A DNA stretch of 6,333 nucleotides. It comes from an uncultured Dorea sp. Its GTDB lineage: Bacteria > Bacillota > Clostridia > Lachnospirales > Lachnospiraceae. Where the stretch lies: assembly GCA_948844705.1 (NCBI GenBank), contig CAQNVT010000220.1:1-6333 (forward strand), in the 5' to 3' direction. The translations under genes were made by a program, and so were the position numbers. The stretch's first letter is position 1. Each line of letters begins with the position of its first letter. Below are positions 1 through 6,333 of the stretch, piece after piece. A model generated the notes under the pieces. It was not told the DNA's origin, searched no databases, and saw only the letters and a program-made list of their open reading frames with translations.

Positions 1-29
1 GATATACTCCTTCAATAATTCCCTGACTC

Positions 30-482
30 TTAATACAATAGGGGCGCTGCATACCGGCCGGAATTATTCTGGGAGAGATAGTCGATGAATTTCATGTCCT
101 CCGGAATATCATGCCAGTCAAATCCCATTTCTTCAATGAGATGGCGGCTGACCGCTTCCAGACATTCCATAATATCACATTGCTGGAAGATTTCCACATA
201 GATTTCTTTAAAATCATGCATCCAGATATTCTTTGCGGAAAACTGCACGGTTTTATAATTTTCCTGCCGGGCAACAGAAGTCATCAGACGCAGAAAATGT
301 GTTTTTCCGCTTCCGGTCCGTCCGGTTATAAACTTAATTTTACTTCCGCCGTTCCGGATATATTCCCGGAGATACTTTTCTGTCCAGAAATCTGCGAGAA
401 ACTTGATTCCGCAGGTAAGCTTTTCTACGGGAAGCGACGGTAAAGAAGCAGCCGACAAAGAGTCTTCATATTGTTCTGACAT
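30..482 (-). CDS. BrxD/DUF2791-like P-loop ATPase, N-terminal fragment, probably frameshifted
   Basis: The reading frame gives 150 residues. A Walker A loop, GRTGSGKT (residues 54-61), is followed by HFLRLM, and then by a segment around SAKNIWMHDFKEIYVEI (residues 82-98) of the kind I associate with BrxD/DUF2791 ATPases, which act in BREX and Shango-type phage defence. Such ATPases are normally about 400 residues or more, so Walker B and the C-terminal part are missing here. The stop at 30-32 is probably not natural: another frame is open from about position 63 to the window edge and reads VLRVRELLKEYI, a helix suited to this family. Restoring one C in the C4 tract at 41-44 joins the two frames. 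The start at 482 has an AGGAGG (495-490) seven bases upstream, inside the end of the preceding gene, and begins two bases after that gene's stop. Translational coupling is therefore likely. The ATPase call is firm; the family is moderately sure and made by eye. Confidence 0.62.
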   Translation of the reverse strand: MSEQYEDSLSAASLPSLPVEKLTCGIKFLADFWTEKYLREYIRNGGSKIKFITGRTGSGKTHFLRLMTSVARQENYKTVQFSAKNIWMHDFKEIYVEIFQQCDIMECLEAVSRHLIEEMGFDWHDIPEDMKFIDYLSQNNSGRYAAPLLY

Positions 483-484
483 GT

Positions 485-1267
485 TTAATCCTCCTGCTTA
501 TCATAGAAGCATATCATGGAAAGGAACTGCTCATGGCCGCTGTTATCAAGGATCCGGAAGGATTTTCCGCTGCTGTTGCGGCTTGGGCCGAATTGAAATC
601 TTCTGCCGTTTTTCGTTTCTTCGATATCGGAATTATATAATCTTGCCAGATCATAAGCGAAGCTTTGCTGGTCATAATCCTTGCGGAAGCGGCTCATAGG
701 AGCTAAAAACTTATACAGGCTGGAAAGATAAACATCCGTGCCGGGGCGCTTCTTAAGCTTCAGAACGGCCAGGTCATATGCTTCTGCCAGCTCATTTAAG
801 AAGGACTGTGCATTAAAAGTGGCCTTATTAAGCTTTTCCTGTCCCGTCTTGATGATACCGGCCAGACTCTGGGGACGTATACACTGTACTTTCTTACGGT
901 CCATGTAGACATCCTGGTTTTCGGCGTCTAATCTGATCCTGTAAGGGAACATCTCATAGACAGGGAAGTCTCCGCGTACATCGATTTCCTTCTCCCGGCA
1001 GGCCGCAAGCATCTGCTCTGCGAAATCTCCGTTTTCAAAATATGCCTTTGTGTCAAAGCCGTCAATAGTCGCCTGAAGCTCTTCCAGAACGGAGGAAGCG
1101 GAAGCTGCGGCCTCTGCCATGGAATGCAGGTCGCGGGACAGGCTTTTGATATCACCGTTTTCGGTTTCCTTACCTATGGCTTTAAAAAGCCTTTGAAGAG
1201 AAGCGATACTGTCCTTCAGGTTTTTTTCCTGCGGCTGGAGTGTTTGATACAGATTTTCGTAATTCAT
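485..1267 (-). CDS. Unknown 260-residue protein, first gene of a putative defence pair with a BrxD-like ATPase
   Basis: I do not recognise a family. The protein is soluble, with no signal peptide or membrane segment. Residues 1-75 are rich in Leu, Glu, Lys, Gln and Ala and probably form long helices or a coiled coil. Residues 100-130 (FPVYEMFPYRIRLD, then MDRKKVQCIRP) look like beta-strands followed by a turn. Residues 131-215 are helical, with a basic patch LKLKKRP (169-175). The end (221-255) reads as a short beta-rich unit with Arg and Lys residues that could bind nucleic acid or a partner. The ATG at 1267 has AAGGA (1280-1276) eight bases upstream and a well-formed promoter behind it. It stops two bases before the BrxD-like ATPase, so the two are surely co-translated and probably work together. 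It shows no obvious TerB features. An adaptor or substrate-recognition subunit is a guess from context only. Confidence 0.75.
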   Translation of the reverse strand: MNYENLYQTLQPQEKNLKDSIASLQRLFKAIGKETENGDIKSLSRDLHSMAEAAASASSVLEELQATIDGFDTKAYFENGDFAEQMLAACREKEIDVRGDFPVYEMFPYRIRLDAENQDVYMDRKKVQCIRPQSLAGIIKTGQEKLNKATFNAQSFLNELAEAYDLAVLKLKKRPGTDVYLSSLYKFLAPMSRFRKDYDQQSFAYDLARLYNSDIEETKNGRRFQFGPSRNSSGKSFRILDNSGHEQFLSMICFYDKQED

Positions 1268-1308
1268 ATTTTCTGTCCTTTTCGTATAATATTTTTAAAA
1301 CTAAGCAA

Positions 1309-1337
1309 AGTATAAACGAAATACGGCCGGTTTTCAA
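1309..1337 (-). promoter_or_regulatory. SigmaA-type promoter of the leftward two-gene unit
   Basis: On the minus strand, TTGAAA (1337-1332) is followed by exactly 17 bases and then TATACT (1314-1309). These match the -35 consensus TTGACA and the -10 consensus TATAAT at five of six bases each. Transcription would begin near 1302, giving a leader of about 35 bases with a ribosome binding site at 1280-1276 before the ATG at 1267. The -35 box overlaps one copy (CAATAAC, 1335-1341) of a heptamer that recurs twice more in this spacer, so a factor bound there could block or assist the polymerase. Confidence 0.72.
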
Positions 1338-1341
1338 TAAC

Positions 1342-1373
1342 TTGTTTAATAAACCTTCATCTTATGGTAATAT
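1342..1373 (+). promoter_or_regulatory. Weak candidate promoter of the rightward operon
   Basis: TTGTTT (1342-1347) could serve as a -35 box. The possible -10 boxes are TATGGT (1363-1368, spacing 15) or TAATAT (1368-1373, spacing 20, preceded by an extended TGG). Neither spacing is good, which suggests a promoter that is weak or needs an activator. The rightward genes need a start somewhere in this spacer, because the gene to the left runs the other way. The leader to the helicase start would be about 80 bases. Confidence 0.3.
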
Positions 1374-1377
1374 GAAG
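1355..1377. promoter_or_regulatory. 23-bp near-perfect palindrome, candidate operator
   Basis: The half-sites CTTCATCTTA (1355-1364) and TAATATGAAG (1368-1377) are reverse complements at nine of ten positions around the spacer TGG. This size and symmetry suit a dimeric helix-turn-helix repressor. The site covers both possible -10 boxes of the rightward unit (TATGGT 1363-1368 or TAATAT 1368-1373), so binding would shut the helicase operon. No run of T follows and the arms are AT-rich, so it is not a terminator. Confidence 0.5.
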
Positions 1378-1456
1378 TTATTGTGAACGGGGGAACAGTA
1401 ACAATAGGAAGGTTATTGAAGTGATATGAACCGTGACTGATTTGGAGAAGTATAAA

Positions 1457-3016
1457 ATGTCAAAGGAGCTGTACAGGTGGCAGGAGGACTGTCTGGAAAA
1501 GTGGTTTAAAAATGAAGGAAGAGGCATTGTGCAGGCGGTAACAGGGACAGGAAAGACATTTCTTGCGCTGTCCGTGCTGAAGCGTCTGGACGAGAAAACC
1601 GGAAATCGGCTGAGAGTGAAGATCGTGGTCCCGACAGCCGAGCTTATGCGCCAGTGGGAACGTTCTCTCCGTGACTTTTTAAAGGAGCCGGGAAATGAGG
1701 AAAAGAGCCTTCGCGGCGTGATCGGCTTAAGAGGCGGAGGGCATAATGCAGAATCGGATTGCAAATATATGATCTATGTGATCAACTCTGCAAGATATGA
1801 GCTGGCACGCCGGATCCTTGGGGAGCTTCGGGAAGGGGAGCAGGTCCTTATGATCGCGGATGAATGTCATCATTATGTGAGCGGACAGAATCGGCTGATC
1901 TTTGAATTCCTTCCTCATTTAAACGGGGAGCAGGCATCGCGTTTTTACTCGCTCGGCCTTACGGCTACGCTTCCGGGAGGCCAGGCCAGACAGTATCTGA
2001 CGTCCGTTCTGGGGAAGAGGATCTACAGCTACGGAATGAAGGAAGCCGCGGCACAGAGTACGGTATGTGAATGTGATATTTATCATATAGGACTGACGCT
2101 TTTAAAGGAAGAGAAGGAAACGTATGAGGAGCTGACGGAACGGATGAACATTTTGTACCGTAAGCTTGTAAAAGGCTTTCCTCTTTTAAGGGAAGCAGGA
2201 CAGAGGGAGCGTTTTGAAATACTTCGCCAGATTGCCGGCAGCAGAGATAAAAGAGCGGCACAGACGGCTCTTTTATATATCCGTCTTACCTATAAGAGAA
2301 AAAGCCTTGTATGTCTGGCCTCCGAACGTCTTTTGTGTGCACGTGACCTGATTGCCTGTCTGGATATAAATGAAAAGATTATCATTTTCGGTGAACGCGT
2401 CAGCCAGGCCGAGGAGCTGTATCAGATATTGAACAGGCAGTATCCGGAAAGGGTAGGACGCTATCATTTCCGAATGGGGCATCAGGCAAATAAAAATGTA
2501 TTGGAGCGCTTCCGCGCAGGTAATATCAGAATATTGATTACCTGTAAGGCGCTGGATGAAGGGGTGGACGTTCCGGACGTTTCCGTAGGGATCGTCCTGT
2601 CCGGTACATCGGTAAAACGGCAGAGGGTGCAGCGCATGGGGCGGATCATAAGGATACAGGAGGGAAAGGGAAGGGCTTCTCTGTATTATCTTCATACCGA
2701 GGAGACGGCGGAGGAAACTTATTTTCTCCCGGATACCGGCAAGGGGCAGCTTCTGGAGCTTCAGTATCGGTCCGGGGATACCGGATTTATGAATCCGGAG
2801 TATGACGATAAAGCGGAGACGCTGTTGGAGCATATGGAGGAGGCCGGAGCAGACGGCAGAAAGCTAAGGGAGGCAGAGCGCTGTCTGAGGAAGGGGAGAG
2901 TCCGTTCAGACTGGAGGCGAAAGCCCCAGGATATCGATATAAGGATCAGGGAAGCAAAATACAGAGAAGACAAAAATTACTGGGTATGTATGAAAAATCT
3001 AAGCAGTGAACGATAA
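1457..3016 (+). CDS. Superfamily 2 DECH-box helicase, putative defence helicase
   Basis: This is an ATP-dependent DNA or RNA translocase of the XPB/type III restriction-subunit kind. Counted from the ATG at 1457 it has 519 residues. A WQ aromatic-Gln motif sits just after the start. Next come motif I AVTGTGKT (27-34), motif II DECH (135-138), motif III TAT (169-171), a second RecA-like domain with EGVD (368-371, motif V), and QRVQRMGRIIR (389-399, motif VI with its arginine fingers). All catalytic motifs are intact. The last hundred or so residues are basic and match no domain I know; no nuclease motif is visible. A GTG at 1433 in the same frame would add eight residues but lacks a clear ribosome binding site, whereas ATG 1457 has GGAG at 1444-1447. 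It diverges from the BrxD-like ATPase pair and lies 10 bases before helD. Its pairing with a BrxD-like ATPase recalls Shango or BREX; the helicase call itself is firm. Confidence 0.88.
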   Translation: MSKELYRWQEDCLEKWFKNEGRGIVQAVTGTGKTFLALSVLKRLDEKTGNRLRVKIVVPTAELMRQWERSLRDFLKEPGNEEKSLRGVIGLRGGGHNAESDCKYMIYVINSARYELARRILGELREGEQVLMIADECHHYVSGQNRLIFEFLPHLNGEQASRFYSLGLTATLPGGQARQYLTSVLGKRIYSYGMKEAAAQSTVCECDIYHIGLTLLKEEKETYEELTERMNILYRKLVKGFPLLREAGQRERFEILRQIAGSRDKRAAQTALLYIRLTYKRKSLVCLASERLLCARDLIACLDINEKIIIFGERVSQAEELYQILNRQYPERVGRYHFRMGHQANKNVLERFRAGNIRILITCKALDEGVDVPDVSVGIVLSGTSVKRQRVQRMGRIIRIQEGKGRASLYYLHTEETAEETYFLPDTGKGQLLELQYRSGDTGFMNPEYDDKAETLLEHMEEAGADGRKLREAERCLRKGRVRSDWRRKPQDIDIRIREAKYREDKNYWVCMKNLSSER

Positions 3017-3026
3017 GGAGCGGCAT

Positions 3027-5105
3027 ATGAGCAGAGGAGCTGAATTTCTCACTTTCGTGACAGAAAGATTAAAGAACCGGATACAAAAGCTAAGCGGAAT
3101 GATTCAGGACGTGCAGAAGGATATTGCGGGTATGAATGAATATTATTGGGAGAACTACACGGAGATGGATCAGTACGGTTATGAAAATTACGATAACCGG
3201 CAGGCCCTTCTCACCCAGGTGAATGCAAATCAGGAAAACCAGAAGCGGCTGTCGCATTATAAGAAGCTTTTAGATTCTCCGTTTTTCGGAAGCGTGGAGT
3301 TTCTCTACGACGGCGAGGAGGAGCCGGAAATATTCTATATCGGAATCGGGAATTTTTCCGAGGAGCGCGGGAGCATTCCTCTGATCTATGACTGGCGCGC
3401 GCCGGTCAGCGGTCTTTTTTATGATTATGATAAGGGGAGGGCCTCCTACAAAGCGCCGGCAGGGATAATGGAGGGCGAGATACTGTCGAAACGGCAGTAT
3501 AAGATCCGGGGCGGCCGCATGCTCTATGAATTTGAAAGCGATGTAAAGGTTGATGACGATATTTTAAAGGAGGAGCTCGGTACTAACAGTGACACGCAGC
3601 TTAAAAATATTGTCCGCACGATCCAGCGGGAGCAGAATGCGATCATCCGCAATACAAAGGACCGGATCCTGGCGATTCAGGGCGTGGCGGGAAGCGGCAA
3701 GACCTCGGTGGCCCTGCACCGGATCGCATATCTTCTCTATCATGACAGAGAGCATCTAAAATCCCGGAATATACTGGTCTTATCGCCGAACAGCGTATTT
3801 GCAGATTACATTTCCCATATTCTTCCCGAGCTTGGGGAGGAGAACATTCAGGAAATGAGTCTTGATCTCTTTGCCTGGAGAGAGCTTTCAGACGCGGCGG
3901 CAGACTGCGAGGACCGCTATCACCAGATCGAGCGCAGGCTTGCGGGCGGGGAGTGCTTTGGAGCCCCGTGGAGCCTTAAGGATGAAGAAAGATATCGGTG
4001 GAAGCAGTCGGAGGAGTTCGTTCGGGCGGCAGAAGGCTTCCTGGTGGAGCTTGAGGACCGGCTGATGGATTTTCACGATGTGTCCTTCCGGCGTTTCGAA
4101 AAGAAAACGGGAGAACTTATGAAGCTTTTTTATGACCGATTCGGAAGCATTTCCCTTTTATCAAGAATGGATGCGGTTATGGAGTATTTTATAGATGAGT
4201 ATGAGACACTTCGGGGGTCTGTGACCGGGGAGGAAGACAGGGAGAATATCAGAGAACAGTTTTTGTCCATGTATGTGACGACGGATATTTATGCTATCTA
4301 CAACTGGTTTCTTGAGGAAAACGGACTCCCTGTGCTTCCGGAGGTTCCGAAGGAAGAGAGATTTCTTAAATACGAGGACGTTTTCCCTCTTCTTTATCTT
4401 AAATGCAGATTATATGCAGGAGGGGTGCGGCGCGAGATCAGGCATCTGGTGATCGACGAGATGCAGGATTATTCCTATCTTCAGTATGTTCTTCTGGAAC
4501 GGCTCTTTCCGTGCAATATGACGATCCTGGGAGACCATGCCCAGACGATTGATTTCGCGGAGCAGGATGTGCTTGCATTTCTGCCGAAAATATTCGGGAA
4601 GCGTCTTCGGAGGCTTACGATGGATAAGGGCTACCGCAATACGCTGGAAATCGCAGAATATGCGGGAAAGCTTGCAGGAGCGGAAGATATCCGTTATCTG
4701 AATCGTCACGGGAAGGCAGTCTCCGAGGAGACATATGAGATGCCGGAGGAGGCGCTTGAGGCGGTTCTTGGCGGAGTGAAGATCCGGGAGGAAGACGGAA
4801 AATATGAGACTGCGGCAGTGCTTGCCATGACAGAGCGTGAGGCGCGCAGGGCGTATGAATACCTGAAAAAGCGGCGGAGTGACGTAAACTATATCGACAG
4901 AGACAGCAGAAGCTTTGAGAAGGGAATAACCGTTACGGCTTATTACATGGCAAAGGGACTGGAATTCGACCAGGTATTTATCCTGGGAGGAGAGAAAAAG
5001 AATGCGATGTTTAAAAATTTTCGTTATATCAGTGCCACAAGGGCATTGCATGAACTTTATGTCTGTGATATTGTAAAAGAATCAGCGGAACAAGGATGGA
5101 GGTAG
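3027..5105 (+). CDS. helD: RNA polymerase recycling motor HelD (UvrD-like SF1 ATPase)
   Basis: HelD binds stalled or post-termination RNA polymerase and uses ATP to free it from nucleic acids. In some Gram-positives it also protects against rifampicin. The protein has 692 residues from the ATG at 3027, somewhat short for the family. Residues 1-85 are the helical hairpin that enters the polymerase secondary channel. Then follow the family signature DWRAPVSGLFYD (122-133), QREQNAII (200-207), Walker A GVAGSGKT (219-226), Walker B DEMQD (477-481), GDHAQ (502-506), a YRNT motif, GLEFD (644-648) and SATRAL (669-674). All motor motifs are present. A GTG at 3006 in frame overlaps the helicase gene, but ATG 3027 has AAGGAG (3015-3020) six bases upstream and is preferred. 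That ribosome binding site overlaps the helicase stop codon, so the two genes are probably translationally coupled. It is followed after 3 bases by galM. Confidence 0.93.
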   Translation: MSRGAEFLTFVTERLKNRIQKLSGMIQDVQKDIAGMNEYYWENYTEMDQYGYENYDNRQALLTQVNANQENQKRLSHYKKLLDSPFFGSVEFLYDGEEEPEIFYIGIGNFSEERGSIPLIYDWRAPVSGLFYDYDKGRASYKAPAGIMEGEILSKRQYKIRGGRMLYEFESDVKVDDDILKEELGTNSDTQLKNIVRTIQREQNAIIRNTKDRILAIQGVAGSGKTSVALHRIAYLLYHDREHLKSRNILVLSPNSVFADYISHILPELGEENIQEMSLDLFAWRELSDAAADCEDRYHQIERRLAGGECFGAPWSLKDEERYRWKQSEEFVRAAEGFLVELEDRLMDFHDVSFRRFEKKTGELMKLFYDRFGSISLLSRMDAVMEYFIDEYETLRGSVTGEEDRENIREQFLSMYVTTDIYAIYNWFLEENGLPVLPEVPKEERFLKYEDVFPLLYLKCRLYAGGVRREIRHLVIDEMQDYSYLQYVLLERLFPCNMTILGDHAQTIDFAEQDVLAFLPKIFGKRLRRLTMDKGYRNTLEIAEYAGKLAGAEDIRYLNRHGKAVSEETYEMPEEALEAVLGGVKIREEDGKYETAAVLAMTEREARRAYEYLKKRRSDVNYIDRDSRSFEKGITVTAYYMAKGLEFDQVFILGGEKKNAMFKNFRYISATRALHELYVCDIVKESAEQGWR

Positions 5106-5108
5106 AGC

Positions 5109-6152
5109 ATGAGCTATAGTAAAACAGGATTTGGAAAAACGGGAACGGGTGAGGAGGCCAGTCTGTATACCTTTGAAAATGCAAACGGGATGCAGATGAA
5201 GGTGACGGATTACGGTGCATCACTTGTGTCGGTCATTGTAAAGGATAAAGAAGGCAATATGCGGGACGTAGTTCTCGGGTATGATGACGCTGCGGGATAT
5301 GAAAACGATAATAATCTGTTTTTCGGAGCGATCGTAGGAAGAAACGCCAACCGGATCGGAGGAGCTTCCTTTGTCATCAACGGAAAACGGTATGAATTAG
5401 TTAAGAATAATAACGGAAATAATCTCCACAGCGGCCCCGACTATTTTATGAAGAGAGGCTGGAAGGTAGAAAAGGCAGAGGAAAACAGTATTACATTTTC
5501 CCTTTTCAGTCCGCATATGGACCAGGGTTATCCGGGAAATGTTACGATCTACGTAACCTATACCCTGACGGAGGACAATGAGATCCGTATTGAATATGAA
5601 GCATGCCCGGACGAGGATACGGTTTTAAATATGACGAACCACAGCTATTTTAACCTGGACGGACATGCTGCGGGAAGCGTGCTTGAGCAGAAGGTATGGA
5701 TCGATGCCGACGCATATACGGAGGCAGACGAGGAGTCCATTCCTACAGGAAGGCTTCTTAAAGTGGAGGGCACGCCGATGGATTTCCGTGCTCCCAAGGC
5801 GATAGGCAGAGATATAGAAAATGATTACCAGGCGCTTCATTACGGACTGGGCTACGATCATAATTATGTGTTAAACGGCGAGGGCTTCCGGAAGGCGGCA
5901 AGCCTTAAGTCCGAGAAAAGCGGCATCGGGATGGAGGTATATACGGACTGTCCGGGAATGCAGCTTTATACAGGGAATTTCCTGGCGGGAGAGACAGGGA
6001 AAGGCGGCGTCTCCTATGCGAAGAGATGTGCGGCATGCTTTGAATCCCAGTATTTCCCGGATGCGGTGAACCGTGAAGAATTTGAGGGGCCCGTCTGCAG
6101 GAAGGGCGAGACCTACCATACAGTGACAAGCTATCGTTTTGACGCAGAGTAG
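5109..6152 (+). CDS. galM: Aldose 1-epimerase (mutarotase)
   Basis: GalM interconverts the alpha and beta anomers of glucose and galactose in the cytoplasm, feeding the Leloir pathway. The 347-residue length is normal for the family. Family marks appear in order: GRNANRI (77-83); NNNGNNLHSG with the substrate His107; TNHSYFNL with the proton-donor His178; GYDHNYVL with Asp250; and FESQYFPDAVN with the general-base Glu312. These correspond to the catalytic His, His and Glu of the Lactococcus enzyme. No signal peptide is seen. The ATG at 5109 has GGAGG (5098-5102) six bases upstream, within the last codons of helD, and only 3 bases separate the genes. No other galactose gene is in the window, so it seems to be a stand-alone mutarotase expressed with helD and tsaE. 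All key residues are intact. Confidence 0.95.
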   Translation: MSYSKTGFGKTGTGEEASLYTFENANGMQMKVTDYGASLVSVIVKDKEGNMRDVVLGYDDAAGYENDNNLFFGAIVGRNANRIGGASFVINGKRYELVKNNNGNNLHSGPDYFMKRGWKVEKAEENSITFSLFSPHMDQGYPGNVTIYVTYTLTEDNEIRIEYEACPDEDTVLNMTNHSYFNLDGHAAGSVLEQKVWIDADAYTEADEESIPTGRLLKVEGTPMDFRAPKAIGRDIENDYQALHYGLGYDHNYVLNGEGFRKAASLKSEKSGIGMEVYTDCPGMQLYTGNFLAGETGKGGVSYAKRCAACFESQYFPDAVNREEFEGPVCRKGETYHTVTSYRFDAE

Positions 6153-6164
6153 AAGGAGCACCTG

Positions 6165-6333
6165 ATGGTATCAGAAGTAAAAGAGACAATGAATGAACAG
6201 GAGACCCGCGAGCTTGGCTTCCGTATGGGAAGCAGGGCGAAGCCGGGGCAGGTCTATACGCTGGTAGGAGACTTAGGTGTCGGGAAGACCGTGTTTACAA
6301 AGGGGCTGGCAGCAGGACTCGGCATAGAAGAGC
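6165..6333 (+). CDS. tsaE: tRNA t6A biosynthesis ATPase TsaE, N-terminal part cut by window edge
   Basis: TsaE is the P-loop ATPase that, with TsaB and TsaD, makes N6-threonylcarbamoyl-adenosine at position 37 of tRNAs reading ANN codons. Only 56 complete codons are in the window. They include an early ETRELGFRMG helix, then TLVGDLGVGKTVFTKGLA, with Walker A GDLGVGKT at residues 35-42. This is typical of the family (about 140-160 residues). The ATG at 6165 has AAGGAG (6153-6158) six bases upstream and starts 12 bases after the galM stop. In Clostridia tsaE is often followed by tsaB and rimI, which would be expected beyond the right edge. The frame is open to the last base, and truncation is due to the window. 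Confidence 0.93.
   Translation, partial: MVSEVKETMNEQETRELGFRMGSRAKPGQVYTLVGDLGVGKTVFTKGLAAGLGIEE

Larger units (their letters stand above)
1335..1418. repeat. Three copies of heptamer GTTATTG in the divergent spacer
   Basis: CAATAAC lies at 1335-1341, and GTTATTG at 1377-1383 and again at 1412-1418. The outer pair extends to a perfect 9-base inverted repeat, TTCAATAAC (1333-1341) against GTTATTGAA (1412-1420). The copy centres are about 42 and 35 bases apart. One copy covers the -35 box of the leftward promoter, and the other two lie in the presumed leader of the rightward unit. Recurrence of a 7-mer three times within 84 bases suggests binding sites for a regulator. AT-rich chance repetition cannot be excluded. 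Confidence 0.4.

Noticed and set aside
30..48. Programmed -1 ribosomal frameshift to make the full ATPase
   Set aside because: The heptamer around the C4 tract (G CCC CTA) does not allow good tandem re-pairing, and the C run is too short for efficient transcriptional slippage. No downstream structure can be judged because the window ends. Mutation or sequence error is simpler.
1355..1377. Palindrome as a transcription terminator
   Set aside because: The arms are AT-rich with no run of T on either side, and the site lies upstream of divergent genes where no transcript needs to end.
1364..1440. Very short leader peptides starting at 1364, 1372 and 1426 before the helicase
   Set aside because: They are only 3-4 codons long, lack properly spaced ribosome binding sites, and have no attenuator-like hairpin with a T tract nearby.
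2731..2784. Direct repeat GGATACCGG at 2731-2739 and 2776-2784
   Set aside because: It lies within the helicase coding sequence exactly 15 codons apart and encodes similar DTG residues. Chance codon similarity is enough to explain it.
2273..2833. 186-codon open frame on the minus strand inside the helicase gene
   Set aside because: It is antisense to conserved helicase motifs V and VI, with no recognisable product and no promoter or ribosome binding site.
4410..5051. Long open frame of 213 codons on the minus strand inside helD
   Set aside because: It is fully antisense to a gene with intact family motifs, its product is Cys/His/Arg-rich without any domain, and it has no convincing start context. 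It is a coding shadow.

Overview
The window looks like chromosomal DNA of a Gram-positive Clostridia-type bacterium, most likely a Lachnospiraceae relative. The reasons are the AAGGAG/AGGAGG ribosome binding sites, the very tight gene packing, the moderate GC content, a short clostridial-style HelD, and a galM-tsaE pair. This assignment is inferred from style and gene content, not from a marker gene.

Left part (1-1267, minus strand): two genes in one transcription unit. The promoter-proximal gene encodes a 260-residue protein of unknown family. Two bases after its stop begins a P-loop ATPase whose N-terminal third resembles BrxD/DUF2791 ATPases. That ATPase frame stops after 150 residues. Another frame stays open across the stop to the window edge and reads family-like sequence, so a one-base loss in a C4 tract is likely. 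The remainder of the ATPase lies beyond the left edge.

Middle (1268-1456): a divergent control region. It holds a strong sigmaA-type promoter for the minus-strand pair, a 23-bp near-perfect palindrome where the rightward promoter should sit, and three copies of the heptamer GTTATTG (one inverted).

Right part (1457-6333, plus strand): four genes with gaps of 10, 3 and 12 bases. They are a superfamily 2 DECH-box helicase, an RNA-polymerase-recycling HelD, an aldose 1-epimerase (GalM), and the start of the t6A-synthesis ATPase TsaE, cut by the right edge.

How they may work together: the SF2 helicase, the BrxD-like ATPase and the unknown protein around one shared control region look like an anti-phage defence module. 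A BrxD-like ATPase plus a DEAD/DEAH-type helicase is the combination known from BREX variants and from Shango, which adds a TerB-domain protein. No TerB domain is visible here; it could lie beyond the left edge. HelD, GalM and TsaE are housekeeping genes onto which the helicase abuts directly, so the module appears docked at the head of a core operon. The defence role is inference; the helicase, HelD, GalM and TsaE calls rest on clear motifs.
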